A stretch of DNA of 64,000 nt, from the NCBI GenBank assembly GCA_003550325.1, contig QKWP01001671.1, forward strand, positions 44,743-108,742. Direction: 5' to 3'. Source of the DNA: Gigaspora rosea. Its lineage: Eukaryota > Glomeromycota > Glomeromycetes > Diversisporales > Gigasporaceae. The position numbers and the translations under genes are program-made. Shown here piece by piece: positions 24,325 to 35,018 of the stretch. Under the pieces are notes generated by a model. It was given only the letters and a program-made list of their open reading frames with translations, was not told the DNA's origin and searched no databases. How positions within the stretch are numbered: position 1 is the stretch's first letter; each line of letters starts with the position of its first letter.

Positions 24325-24964
24325 CAGGGACACGGAAAAATTTCGAAAAGATTAGAAAACAATAAATCACAATTTTTACCGAATATCACATTATAAACCA
24401 ATTTTTACTTTTTTTATGCATGCAAAATTACACAAAGAATCTGATTGGTTAGCTATTTTAATCCGCCAATCATATTTCATATTTGCTTGTGCAACTTCAC
24501 GTGAAAGAGTAGTAATCTATTTTTCACGTTAAAAATACAGGCACATTTTTTTTAAAAAATAGATATTGTACATTCGTAATACACTAGTATAAACTAAGAT
24601 AGCAAGTTTTTAAAACGTATAACGGAATTTAAATATAAAAATTTATTATAATCCGTTCGTCATATACATATATAATAGTAATAAAAAGCTATATAACGAA
24701 AATTTCAAAATTTTATTATAGAATCTGATTTTTTTTGTCACGATTTAAATGCTATGATCATATGATATCAAGTATCTGCAACAACATGCGCAAGTGAATT
24801 TTACGAGTATTTTTTGCTGATCATAGACATGTTTATTGAACAAAAATAGAAATTAGGCTCTAAATGTATTTTAAATTAAATTTTTATATTGCAATAAAAA
24901 ACAATTTTTGCTAATATCCAAAACAATATTTACAAAATGATATCAAAATTTTTCTGTGTCCCTG
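24325..24964. mobile_element. hAT-like MITE, 640 bp
   Basis: Ends CAGGGACACGGAAAAATTTC and, on the other strand, CAGGGACACAGAAAAATTTT are typical CAGGG-type hAT termini. The 8-bp flanks (ACCCAGGG, CCCACAGG) are similar but not identical, so the duplication is not proven. Outside lie GGGTGACCC-type repeats and a TAGTGTTCAGACC end at ~25080 that probably belong to another, larger hAT. Confidence 0.6.
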
Positions 24965-25076
24965 CCCACAGGTAACCTGTAGTGAAATTTTTTCTACTAC
25001 TTAGTGTTCACCTGGATCACTCGGGTGACCCACCCACAGGTGACCTGTATTGGGATTTTCATGACAGGTCTGAACA

Positions 25077-25586
25077 CTAACTGAAAGTTTGTTCTTTTAA
25101 AACTATGCTACTTAATCTTTTCTTTTTTCTTATACCAAAAACCATATTTAAGTCTATTGGAAATTTACGTTTTTCTTCTTCTATATATGGCCTTGGAAGC
25201 ACCCTTATGACATTTTTCTTCTTGATCCAACTTGAACATACGCCTTTACTTCTTTCTTTACCGGTTTGATAGCCTTCGCATTTGACAATACAAACATTTG
25301 ATAACTTTTGAGATAAACTGTCATACCAATACTTGACAAGTACTTCTTTTTTACCCTTTTGAGTTATTCTGCTGTATTCTTGGTTGTTCCTATCACCATT
25401 ATAAACAACCCAGTCTTTTACTCGTTGGTCCTCTGAAGTGAGGATCTTTTTGAGCTCCAGAGCTAGTAGATTTAGTTCTGGCACATTAAGGCTTGCTGCA
25501 ATTTCTCTTGTATCTGTATCTATAATATCAGCAAATTTATAATAGCGTAATCTTACATAAGATCTTATGAACCGTAATATAAGCAA
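25077..25586 (-). CDS. Unrecognised 169-aa frame, 3' end probably cut by a hAT terminus
   Basis: Open frame of 169 codons with balanced composition: TREIAASLNVPELNLLALELKK, EDQRVKDWVVYNGDRNN, then CIVKCEGYQTGKERSKGVCS and WIKKKNVIRVLPRPYIEEE. The CxxxC...C spacing could be a zinc site. No known domain is recognised. The stop codon is the TAG of TAGTGTTCAGACC at the edge of hAT-like repeat sequence, suggesting that the natural C terminus was replaced by an insertion. The 5' end begins in an AT-rich stretch followed by a TTTCGAAATA microsatellite, so the true start may be upstream or spliced. Confidence 0.4.
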   Translation of the reverse strand: MLILRFIRSYVRLRYYKFADIIDTDTREIAASLNVPELNLLALELKKILTSEDQRVKDWVVYNGDRNNQEYSRITQKGKKEVLVKYWYDSLSQKLSNVCIVKCEGYQTGKERSKGVCSSWIKKKNVIRVLPRPYIEEEKRKFPIDLNMVFGIRKKKRLSSIVLKEQTFS

Positions 25587-25589
25587 AAT

Positions 25590-25690
25590 ATTATATAATA
25601 TATTTCGAAATATTTCGAAATATCAAATTTTCGAAATATTATGGAAGTAATTTCGAAATATTTCGAAATATGTTACGAAATATTTCGAAC
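25590..25690. repeat. TTTCGAAATA microsatellite
   Basis: Repeated ATATTTCGAAATATTTCG units, self-complementary. Confidence 0.75.
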
Positions 25691-25861
25691 CCTTTCAAAA
25701 TATTTTAGGACTAGGAAACCAAGCTAGATCAGTAGATCTGTAATCTGGATTGCGCATTAAACTGATTTTTTGAAATAGTTTGAAATAGTTTGATGATGTT
25801 CAAATTTTTGTACTACAAGATCAGATTAGATCTTTGTTTATAATTAAATCTTCTATTTTGT

Positions 25862-26850
25862 TTTTTTTCACTTTTTTGTTTTCATTTTTCTTTTCATTCA
25901 TTTTTTTTTGTTTTGGTTTGTTTTTTTCATTTTTTTTATTTATTTAATTTTTAATTTTTTTAATTTTATTTTTATTTTGGCACTTTACAAGAAAAACAAC
26001 CAACTTTTTGAAACCTTGCGCATGCCAACTACGACTTCTGACACTTTCAAGAACACACCCCAGCAATTTTTAAACTTTCAAGAACGCTTCTTTAGAGAAA
26101 TAGCTCAAGTTTTCACAAGTTTTTACAAGTTTTAGCAAATTTTTGCAAAGTTTCGCTTTATTTATTTTTTTGGTTCATGTTTTTTGTTTTTGTTTTTTTT
26201 AGTTTATTTTTAAATTTTTTTTATTTTATTATATTTCGGCACTTTGTGAGAAAAACAAACAACTTTTCGAAACCTTGCATGCCAACTACGACTTCTGACA
26301 CTTTTAAAAACACACCTCCAGCAATTTCTAAATTTTCAAGAACGCTTTTTTAGAGAAATGTGTGCAAGTTTTCGCAAGCTTTCACAAGTTTTGCAAGTTT
26401 TTGCAAGTTCTTGCAAGGGTTCGTTTCATTTATTTTTTTGTTTCGTGTTTTTTGTTTTTGTTTTTTTGGTTTATTTTTAAATTTTTTTATTAATTTATTT
26501 TATTTCAGCACTTTGGAGAAAACAAAACTTTTTGAACCATTGCACATACCAACTACAACTTCCAACACTTTCAAGAACACACCCCAGCAATTTCTAAATT
26601 TTCAAAAACGCTTCTTTAGAGAAATGGGCGCAAGTTTTCAAAGTTTTTGCTAATTTTTGCAAGTTTTTGCAAGTTCTTGCAAGGTTTCGCTTCATTGTTT
26701 TTTTGTTTCATGTTTTTTGTTTTTGTTTTTTTTGGTTTATTTTTAAATTTTTTTATTAATTTATTTTATTTTAGTACTTTGTGAGAAAAACAACAACTTT
26801 TCGAAACCTTGCGCATTTCAATGACGACTTCAACACTTTCAAAAATGATA
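25862..26850. repeat. Tandem satellite, ~265-bp unit, about 3.7 copies
   Basis: The landmark CACTTTGTGAGAAAAAC recurs at 25980, 26240, 26509 and ~26775, followed each time by GAAACCTTGC, GACTTCTGACACTTTC, AACACACCCCAGCAATTT and CGCTTCTTTAGAGAAAT, then TTTTGCAAG runs and a T-rich tract. Frames at 25908-26135 and 26360-26653 only translate it. Confidence 0.85.
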
Positions 26851-26931
26851 GAAAACAAAGAAGCGATGATAATAGCTAACTGTGGGGTGAGCAAAAATAA
26901 GTGTGTAGGGCTAGTTTTTTGTATATAGTAA

Positions 26932-27086
26932 GGGTGGTGACATATATTACGTAATATAATTTTACTATACCCTACCCCCCCTACATAAGAGAAATATGAT
27001 TGGCTATTATAAACTTCTATATTTAATATAAGATTTCAGAAACCCTCCTTCCCCCCTAAAATATTACGTAATATCTGTCACCACCC
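26932..27086. mobile_element. PIF/Harbinger-like MITE, 155 bp
   Basis: Ends GGGTGGTGACATATATTACG and, on the other strand, GGGTGGTGACAGATATTACG, flanked by TAA on both sides (26929-26931, 27087-27089). A 3-bp TWA duplication is the PIF/Harbinger signature. Relatives at 51588-51731 and a partial one at 37526. Confidence 0.85.
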
Positions 27087-27289
27087 TAATAGAATTAGAT
27101 GTGACGAAGTGTGAAAGTAGTTTAAAATATTTGTAATAATATAAAAATAATACGTAATATATAATAAAGTATGTAATATTAATTAAAAATGTATATATTT
27201 TTTTTTTGTTATTAAAATGAGGTCATGCCTCTGGTCTTTATTAGATGTATATCGAACATTACAATATTGTTGTACAATTTTTATACTAT

Positions 27290-27890
27290 CTATTTAGTAC
27301 CGAAACTAGAACTAATTTATCACTGACCTAAACCTACCAGAGCCTTCCATATTCCCATTTATATGGCTGACCTGGCTTTGACGTCCCTTTCCAATCTACA
27401 ATTAGTATTCACATATCCACCACTTTACTCACACTACCTAGTATCGACCCTTCCAATTTGGTGTAGTGTTGCCAGGTAGGCACTTTATGCTTCCAGATTG
27501 GTGTACCTAAACCCCTACTGGCGTACTTCTCAGAAGTTTGTATTTCAAGCTATGCAGCTGCCTCTACCACATTGGGTAAGTATCTCAAGCCTGCATGCTG
27601 CCGCAACTTAACTGAATTCCCGCGTCTTCTTGATCCAGGATTTAGCGTTCCAAATTCAGTAATATGCGAATAACTGTACTTCCCAATATGGTGACAAGAT
27701 GTTGGGCATGTTTCGCAAATGCTTCCAGTACAGGTATGGTTGGATGGCATCATGAGGCCCAGATGTTCCTTGTTACCACTACATGCACTTGTACCAGCTA
27801 TCCTGTATTGGTGGTCCCAGCCACTCTTAACATCTGAGGACTCCCATACGGGTACGCCTAGAGCCCATTAGGTCTTTTGATACGTACATT
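27290..27890. other. GC-richer island, probably non-coding transcript or old retroelement
   Basis: About 600 bp with clearly higher GC than the rest, no frame longer than 67 codons, and recurring words (AATTTGGTGTAG, AGATTGGTGTACC, CCCAATATGGTG). On the minus strand it ends with AATAAAGACC, a possible polyadenylation signal, suggesting a minus-oriented transcript unit. The 27550-27753 frame (CTGSICETCPTSCHH) has clustered cysteines but no recognised domain. Confidence 0.35.
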
Positions 27891-28321
27891 AAAAATGTAT
27901 ATTTAATAAATGTAAAATATAATATATAATAATAAATAAAAAAAGAATAAATATTAGTGTTACATCTAGTAACAGATATTATATATTACAGGTTATATCT
28001 GATATAATATCAAATCAAAATCAAAGAATCATGTGTAACTATAAAACATGTACATGTGTAATAGTTCGTGATAAGGTGATTACTTCATTTAACTTTTCTC
28101 TTTTGGAATCTAGCTAATAGAATTTTATTGAACTTAACCTTACGACGGTTTTTTTAACTTACCTAGTAAATCCTAATTCTTAATAGTGCTAGTCTTTTTT
28201 TTAACGTTTTTGTATAAAGAGTGTATTGTGTGCATTTGTCTCTTACGTTTGCAACTAATCAAAATAGAAAGTAGACAGGTAAAAGCGTGCTTTTTGGATA
28301 ATATAGCTGATTAGGTGGCAA

Positions 28322-30990
28322 ATGCTGAAGCTAGTACTTTTAACGTGGTTAATACTGAAGTTGGCACCTCTTACGTTGAAGTTGACACATCTTACGCGGT
28401 TAATGCTGACGTTGGCACCTCTTACACACTTAATGCTGAAATTGGAACCTCTTATTGCTAAAGTTGGAATCTCTTACACGGTTACCCCTGAAACAAATAG
28501 AACCTCTGCTATGGTTAATACTGAAGGCGACGTCTACGCGACTGACAAGAATACAAGTACTGATTATAAAAATGCAACTAACAAAAGTGCAAATCTTGGA
28601 GAATTTAATGAAGGTATTAGTAATATGCAAAGTATATTATTTTGCTTGGTTTCATTTTTAATGCCTATTTTGTACTCATAGAAATTGTTTTAAGAAAAGC
28701 GTGATATAATTTTTCTTCTTTAAAAGTTGGCTATACGTTCCAAACATGGGATGATGTGGATTCATTCTTCAGAGCTTATGGTCAACATTTTGGCTTCTCT
28801 GTTATCAAAAAGAGAATTAAACAGCGTAATGACAGAATAATTAGGCATAGGTCATTTGGATGTGAATTTGGAGGAAAGCACATACCTAAAAAAAGTATTG
28901 ATATTAACGTGCACCATAATAGATGATCAAAACATCAAGGATGCGAATGGTATATCAACCTGAGTTTTCCTAAACAAGCTAATAATATAATAGTTACAAC
29001 ATTTATTAATACTCACAACCATGAACTTAATCTGAAGAACAGTAAATATTGTAATAAATTTCGGTCAATCGGAGAAGATGCGCTGAAAGATATTGAATTC
29101 TATACAAAAAACAGAAAGCTTTTAATTACTATACAACGCCGATTATTAAAAGCAAAATATCCAAACACAATCTTTTTAGATACAGACCTTGCCAATGCAA
29201 TCCAACATTATAAAGTCAAAAGCCATAATCTCGAATCAGATGCATCACATCTTTTATTATTTCTTGTTGAAAAACATTTGGAAAGATGAACTATTGAATT
29301 TGAATTGGACGATGACAACCATCTTATTCAGATTTTTTGGATGACTACTGAACAAATATCTCTTTGGCTGAAGTACCACGATATCATTCTCAATGATAAT
29401 ATAGCCAAAACAAATCGGTATCAGATACCCTTTAGTCTATTCCTTGCAGTTGATAATAATACTAGATCTCGCTTGGTGGTTCAAGCATTAATATCTGATG
29501 AAATAGTTGATTCATATAATTGGATTCTGCAGTGTACTATAAAGGCTATGCATGCTGAACCCCGGTCTTTATTACAGATGCAGATCCAGCAATGGATAGT
29601 GCTTAAAAGGATTATATGAAAATACTAACTCATTGCATTGTATTTATCATATTTATCAGAACCTTCCCAAAAATTTAAAAGCAACATTAGGCAGTACATA
29701 CGATCAATTTATTAAGGAGTTCTTCCAATGCCGTAACACCTTGAATAAAATGTTATTTGAGACGAGATAGCAAAATCTGTTAGAAAAATTTCCACCTGCT
29801 GCAAGTTACTTGAATCGAGCACTTTATGATAGTCGCCATTCATGGGCTTCCGCTTTTACATCCAGAATTTTCACTATTTGGAATACAAACTACGTCACGA
29901 GTGGAAGGGTACAATGGTCTTATTAAAAGGTTATTAAATAGTAGTGTTAGTTTATGTGACCTACTTAAGACTTTAGATTCGCGTTTGGAGAAAAAGGCTG
30001 AGTGGAATCAGTTTTTTGAATATCAAACTTTGTCATCATGTGTCAGAATTGTGTCAGTTGAAAGTGAAATATTTCCTAATGTTGATCATATGCTTTCGGA
30101 ATACTTAACCCCACATATTCTTTCTGCAGAATGTATCGAAATTGCACAATATTTGTACTTTAATGCAAGCCTGGTTAATCAAACGATAATTGGATCAGAT
30201 GATGAAAACGATAATATAAATGATCGATTTATAAAAGATATCTATGATGCATGGCAAATATTACTCAAATCAATGGTCGCAAAAAATTAATCAAGCTAAT
30301 ATTCAAGAGATTTGGCAAATTGTAGATAAATAACCAGGAAACAGTTAACGAAAGCATTTTATAATAGTTATTGACTCTATTTCTTATCTATGTACGTGTA
30401 TGTCCAATGTATCTCGCAGTATTGTATGTCATATTATTTTCAAGTAATGTTGACATCACGAATTTCTAGGTTTCATATCAGGATGGTGGCATTACACTGG
30501 TAATGCGATAATAAGAAAGAGACAAATGAACAACTAGATATAATTTTTGCAAATAATGATGCTAGCCAATCTCAACATCACCAAATTACGTCAACAATTC
30601 CAATAATTCCTCAATCGCATACTATTCCTTCTTCAGTAACATTAAGCAATAAACGTACTACAGCTCGACGTTCTAAATTTGGTGAAATATGAGGCCTTGT
30701 CCAACAAGCAACACAGTTTGTAGTTGAATGTGACAATGATGAATGATACAATGTTTGAAAACCTTTATTGACCAGAAAAAGCGCCTTCTTTCAGCTGACA
30801 ATAGTGACAAAGAAAATGAATCAATAGAATTAATAGTTGCTAATCCACCAATTAATAGACATAAAGGCAGGCACGAAGCTAAGTGATACAAATCTCCACT
30901 GAGAAAGCACGCCATCAACCTTACTCTTGCCATAATTGTGGTAAAACTGAGTACAATATTGCTAGATGTAAGGAAAAACACAATTGACTT
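28322..30990 (+). pseudogene. FAR1/MULE-type transposase pseudogene
   Basis: Starts with a Thr/Ser/Val-rich stretch with short VNTEVGTSY-like repeats. A probable intron (28612-28725, GTATTAG...AAAAG) joins to VGYTFQTWDDVDSFFRAYG, the FAR1-type DNA-binding domain, with HQGCEWYINLSF and NTHNHEL. The MULE core follows: NDNIAKTNRYQIPFSLFLA (first acid), FITDADPA after a frame change near 29,570 (second acid), CIYHIYQNLPKN, and TTSRVEGYNGLIKR (29,890) with the catalytic E. A CHNCGKTEYNIARC zinc knuckle at about 30,935 has Tyr where His is expected. Damage: TGA stops (28,924; 29,287), TAG (29,768), and shifts near 29,570, 29,870 and 30,300. It would have acted as a Mutator-like transposase. I cannot see the element's TIRs. 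Confidence 0.8.
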
Positions 30991-31240
30991 TAGTGCATAT
31001 GTAGGTATATTTCGATGAGAAATTATTGAAAAGTTTGGCATTGGCTATCATCATTCAAAATACATTTATTGTAATATTGTTTCTATACCGTATGTTTCCG
31101 AAAATAAGCTACCTTTTTTTGCCGATTTTTAACAAAAAAAAACCGTGGGTAGCTTATTTTTGGGTTATTTACTATTTTAAGTAATTTAAAGCACAACAAA
31201 GGGGTAGCTTATTTTCGAATACAAAACTCTAACAAGTAAA

Positions 31241-31324
31241 ATAAATAAATAAATATGCTGTAGACAATAAATAAATATGCTGTAGACAATAAATAAATAT
31301 GTTATAAACAATAAATAAATATGC
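31241..31324. repeat. Minisatellite, ~27-bp unit
   Basis: Three to four copies of AATAAATAAATATGCTGTAG with ACAAT joints. Confidence 0.8.
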
Positions 31325-31353
31325 AAAAAAAAATCAGTGGTAACTTATAAAAT

Positions 31354-31704
31354 GATCGATTATAATCGCTACATAGTAAAGTCTAAATTTTACTAAGCAA
31401 ATCGATCAAAGTGACATAAGTAACCTTGTTCAGCAGATCAAAATACGCGTACCCTAAAATTTTCATAAAAATTGGAGACCTTTTTATTATTTGACTTTTA
31501 ATTTTTACTTTCAACGGTTTTTTTTTTACAAAAAAAAAACCGTTGAACGTAAAAATTAAAAGTCAAATAATAAAAAGTTCTCCGATTTTTATGAAATTTT
31601 TAGGGTACGCGTATTTTGATCTGCTGAACAAGGTTACTTATGTCACTTTGATCGATTTGCTTAGTAAAATTTAGACTTTACTATGTAGCAACGTTTATCG
31701 ATCG
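31354..31704. repeat. ~350-bp near-perfect palindrome
   Basis: Arms of about 165 bp with only a few mismatches, centre at about 31,528, beginning CGCTACATAGTAAAGTC and closing with GACTTTACTATGTAGCAACG. A diverged copy of the same palindrome is at 58670-59005, and a single arm is in 22330-22440. Confidence 0.88.
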
Positions 31705-31862
31705 TGGGGTAGCTTATTTTCGGAACTAAAAATTTTGTTAAATATCTTTTGGCGCAACAAAGGGGTAGCTTATTTTCGGGTCAAAGGCATTTTGACGTTT
31801 TTGGATCAAAACTGGGGGGTAGCTTATTTTAGGATGTAGCTTATTTTCGGAAACATACGGTA

Positions 31863-32122
31863 GTTAGTTAAATGCGCTATTGTTGCACTTATGATTGTTT
31901 GCGCTTGGATATGTGGGTTATTGAAAAATTTATTTCGATTATCTTTAATTTGATGCATGATTGTTTGAGAGTTGGGTAGTATATATATATGGTTAACAAA
32001 ATGCTCGTGTTAGCAATTAATTAGCATTCTTTTTTTAATGCTTCGATGTGTGCAGTTTAAACAGGTATTTAGTGAAGTAGTACCGTATGGTAATGCTAAT
32101 TTGGATAGACGTACGTATGAAT
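31863..32122. other. Intergenic, nothing recognised
   Basis: AT-rich, no supported feature. Confidence 0.3.
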
Positions 32123-32620
32123 AATAATAATCTTCGATCATAGTACAACACATGGATTGTGTATTTAATTTTGTAAGTAACCCTTTTTTGATAGTTAGGG
32201 TTAGGGTGAGTACTAATATTCCCTTTTTTCAGATTAGGAGTTTTAGGAAAAGTACCTTTGGTTGAAGATTGTTTTTTTTGGTTGTGTTTGTTCTATACTT
32301 ATGAGTATAAGCAAATGGTTATTATATGAACGTACGATCAATTTGCATGTCTAATAATCTTCGATCGTATTACAATTAACATGGATTGTGAATTCAAATT
32401 GTAAGTAACCCTTTTTTGATAGTTAGGGTTAGAGTAAGTACTAATATTCCCTTTTTTTCGGATTAGGAGTTTTAGGAAAAGTACTTTTGGTCAAAGATTG
32501 TTTTTTTTGGCTATATATATTAGCATGAAAACGCCCATCTTAGTTTGTATTCCCATGCTTATGAGTGTAAAAAATAGTTATTATATGAATGCACTAGCAA
32601 TTTGGCATGTCTGCAAATTT
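32123..32620. repeat. Tandem duplication, ~230-bp unit x 2
   Basis: Units start TAATAATCTTCGATC at 32123 and 32351. Each contains AACCCTTTTTTGATAGTTAG and GGAGTTTTAGGAAAAGTAC, and both end with a GTTATTATATGAA...GCATGTCT stretch. The unit includes a short GTTAGGGTTAG tract. Confidence 0.8.
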
Positions 32621-32651
32621 ATTGTGTACTGTAGTTTCGCGTAACAATGCG

Positions 32652-32773
32652 CAGGGGTGTAATTTTAAAATTTGACCCATATTAAGCTTAATTCGGGCCA
32701 TTATTCTAAATAACACTCATGAGTGTTGTTATACGAAAATATGGTATGTGTTGTGCGGTTTTGAATTACACCC
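32652..32773. mobile_element. Possible short hAT-type MITE
   Basis: Ends CAGGGGTGTAATTTTAAAAT and, on the other strand, CAGGGTGTAATTCAAAACC. The flanks do not show a duplication, so this is tentative. Confidence 0.35.
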
Positions 32774-33154
32774 TGAGTTGAACATAAATTAAGTTTTAAT
32801 TCTATGTTTTGTAAAATTCAATTTAGCCTATAATTTTTTATTTTAAACTCTAATAAAAAATTTAAATTAGTTAAAATATATAATTTAATAACTAGTGACA
32901 ATTTACAAATGTAACTTGGTGTAACAAATAAATCTTTCCAATAAAAAAATAAAATTTTATATTAAATTGCGAAACTATGCGAAATATTGCAAAAACCTGT
33001 AAAAAAGCATGATTATGTGAATATGTATATCGTTTATTTATTTTTTAAAAAATTTGAAAATTTGCGAAAATTTGCAAAATATTGCGAAACAATGCGAAAA
33101 TATCAAAATATTATCTCCTGCACGCATTAGTTTATTGATCTGCATGAGTACATG

Positions 33155-33535
33155 ACTCCTGTAGGTGCATGCCCTTTAACCAAAAGGCATGCCCCTATTA
33201 TGTGATCTATAGCTAACGTATAATTGGCTAATTTAAGCGATTGACCAATCAGAATACTTTTATATGAATACTTTATAGATACCACATTTTACTAACAATT
33301 ATTTTATCAACAAGTTTTTTTTTTATAATTACACTAACTTTAATTCTAATTTAATTCTAATGATATTGACTAGAATTACCTTGTTTGTAAAATCTGTAAA
33401 ATGAGCTTTGGTGAAATAAACTGGCAGTGAAATTTATATCTAGGGGGCATGCCCCGAGGCATAGAGAGGCATGCCCTTCGCAAAGGCATGTCCTCTGAGG
33501 CATGCTCCAAAAATTTGCCGTGCCTCCAACCCTAC
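33155..33535. repeat. GGCATGCCC repeat cluster
   Basis: The self-complementary word AGGCATGCCC appears at least six times at both ends of this segment (33,165-33,200 and 33,445-33,515), like the subterminal repeats of a DNA transposon. Clear TIRs and duplications were not found. Confidence 0.45.
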
Positions 33536-34180
33536 TTGTAGAAAAGGGTAATTTGCATTGTTTTATCTATTTCGCAATATTTCGCAATATATTTCAAAAT
33601 ATTTCAAAATAATAACCGTAATATTACCGTAATATAACGTAATATATTACGTAATATACTGTGTCGATCGTAAGATTTTCATAATATTACGGGCAGTAAT
33701 ATCTTACGTAAGATTACATATATATAATTTGCTGATGAATTATCTTTTTTTCTAATTCTGCGAACCAAAAAGCTTTCTTTCCTTGGCTTGAAAGGCCTAA
33801 AACTTTTTTTAATTGTTGCCAAGTAATCATATTTTTCCTTTCGAAGTTGATTAATTGTCCAATATATGTCAGACTAAATTTGTTTATAGGCTTGTAAGAT
33901 CGAAAAAAGCTTTTTGGTGATAGTAAACTCCTTATCTTAATCACAGAAATTTCTGGAGTGACTGTGTCTTCAGTAAGTGTTATTTCGAGATTTCTCTCCT
34001 TTGCTTTAAGACAAATTAAGCAGTCCAAATTGCCTTTCCATAATTTCTCTAGAGTTACTATGTCTGACTCCTTAGGAGATCTTTTGCTTAGCACTGCTAG
34101 AAACCAACCTTGCATTATACATTTCTTTGCAACATTTGCCTCGATTTCTATACTATTTAACCTATATATGAGGCCTGTTA

Positions 34181-35018
34181 GGGGGCTTCCAAAAATTACG
34201 TGATTTTTGGTGGGTGGGTGGGGTTCCGAAAATATCAGGTTAAAATTATAATTCTGGTCAAATTTTTATAATTCTGGCCAAAAGTATAAAATTATAAAAT
34301 TATTAATAACTATTGTTCTACTGAACCAATTTAGATGATTTAACTACCAAAATGTTCGTCTCACTGAGATGATTCTAACAAGTCTAAAATCGCTAAAATC
34401 TAATCACAGAGTCCCAAGATCATTCAACTTTTGTATAATTTTAATAGTGATTTTTTAGAATCACTAAGTAAATTTCTTTAATATTGAATAACTTTGATCC
34501 ACTAGCCCGTTTTGGATGATTTAACTACCAAAATGCTCGTCTCAGTGAGACGATTCTAACAAGCCCAAAATCGCTAAATTCTGATTACAGAATTCCAAGA
34601 TCGATAAAGATTTGTATTGTTTGTCTAATAATACAAATCTTTATTGATCTTGGAATCCTGTAATTAGAATTTAGCAATTTTGGCTTGTTAGAATTGTCTC
34701 ACTAAGACGAGCATTTTGGTAGTTAAATCATCCAAAACGGGCCAGTGGATCAAAAGTTATTCAATATTAAAAAAATTTCTTAGTGATCTAAAAAATCACT
34801 TGTTAGAATAGTCTCAGTGAGACGAACATTTTGGTAGTTAAATCATCTAAATTGGTTTGGTAGAACAATAGTTTTATTAATTTTATAAATTAAAACATAT
34901 AAATAAATTTTAAAAAATATAAAGTTAGATTGGCTAATAGAGTATCAGGTGTGGGTGGGTGTGATAAAATTTTGAAATTTATTAGTAACAAAATATTACG
35001 TAATTTCTGGAAGCCCCC
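34181..35018. mobile_element. PIF/Harbinger-like MITE with long internal palindrome, 838 bp
   Basis: Ends GGGGGCTTCCAAAAATTACG and, on the other strand, GGGGGCTTCCAGAAATTACG, flanked by TTA on both sides (34178-34180, 35019-35021). The interior 34300-34870 is a palindrome centred at ~34,627 with repeated CGTCTCAGTGAGACGATTC motifs. It interrupts the LINE between KVFTKQI and TGLIYRLNSIEIEAN; the frame continues across the site. Confidence 0.88.

Larger units (their letters stand above)
31088..31860. mobile_element. Tc1/mariner-like foldback element, copy 2
   Basis: Perfect inner termini CCGTATGTTTCCGAAAATAA on both strands, flanked by TA. At least five GGGGTAGCTTATTTTCGG-type subterminal repeats. 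Interior holds a minisatellite (31241-31324) and a large palindrome (31354-31704). No transposase. Confidence 0.85.
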
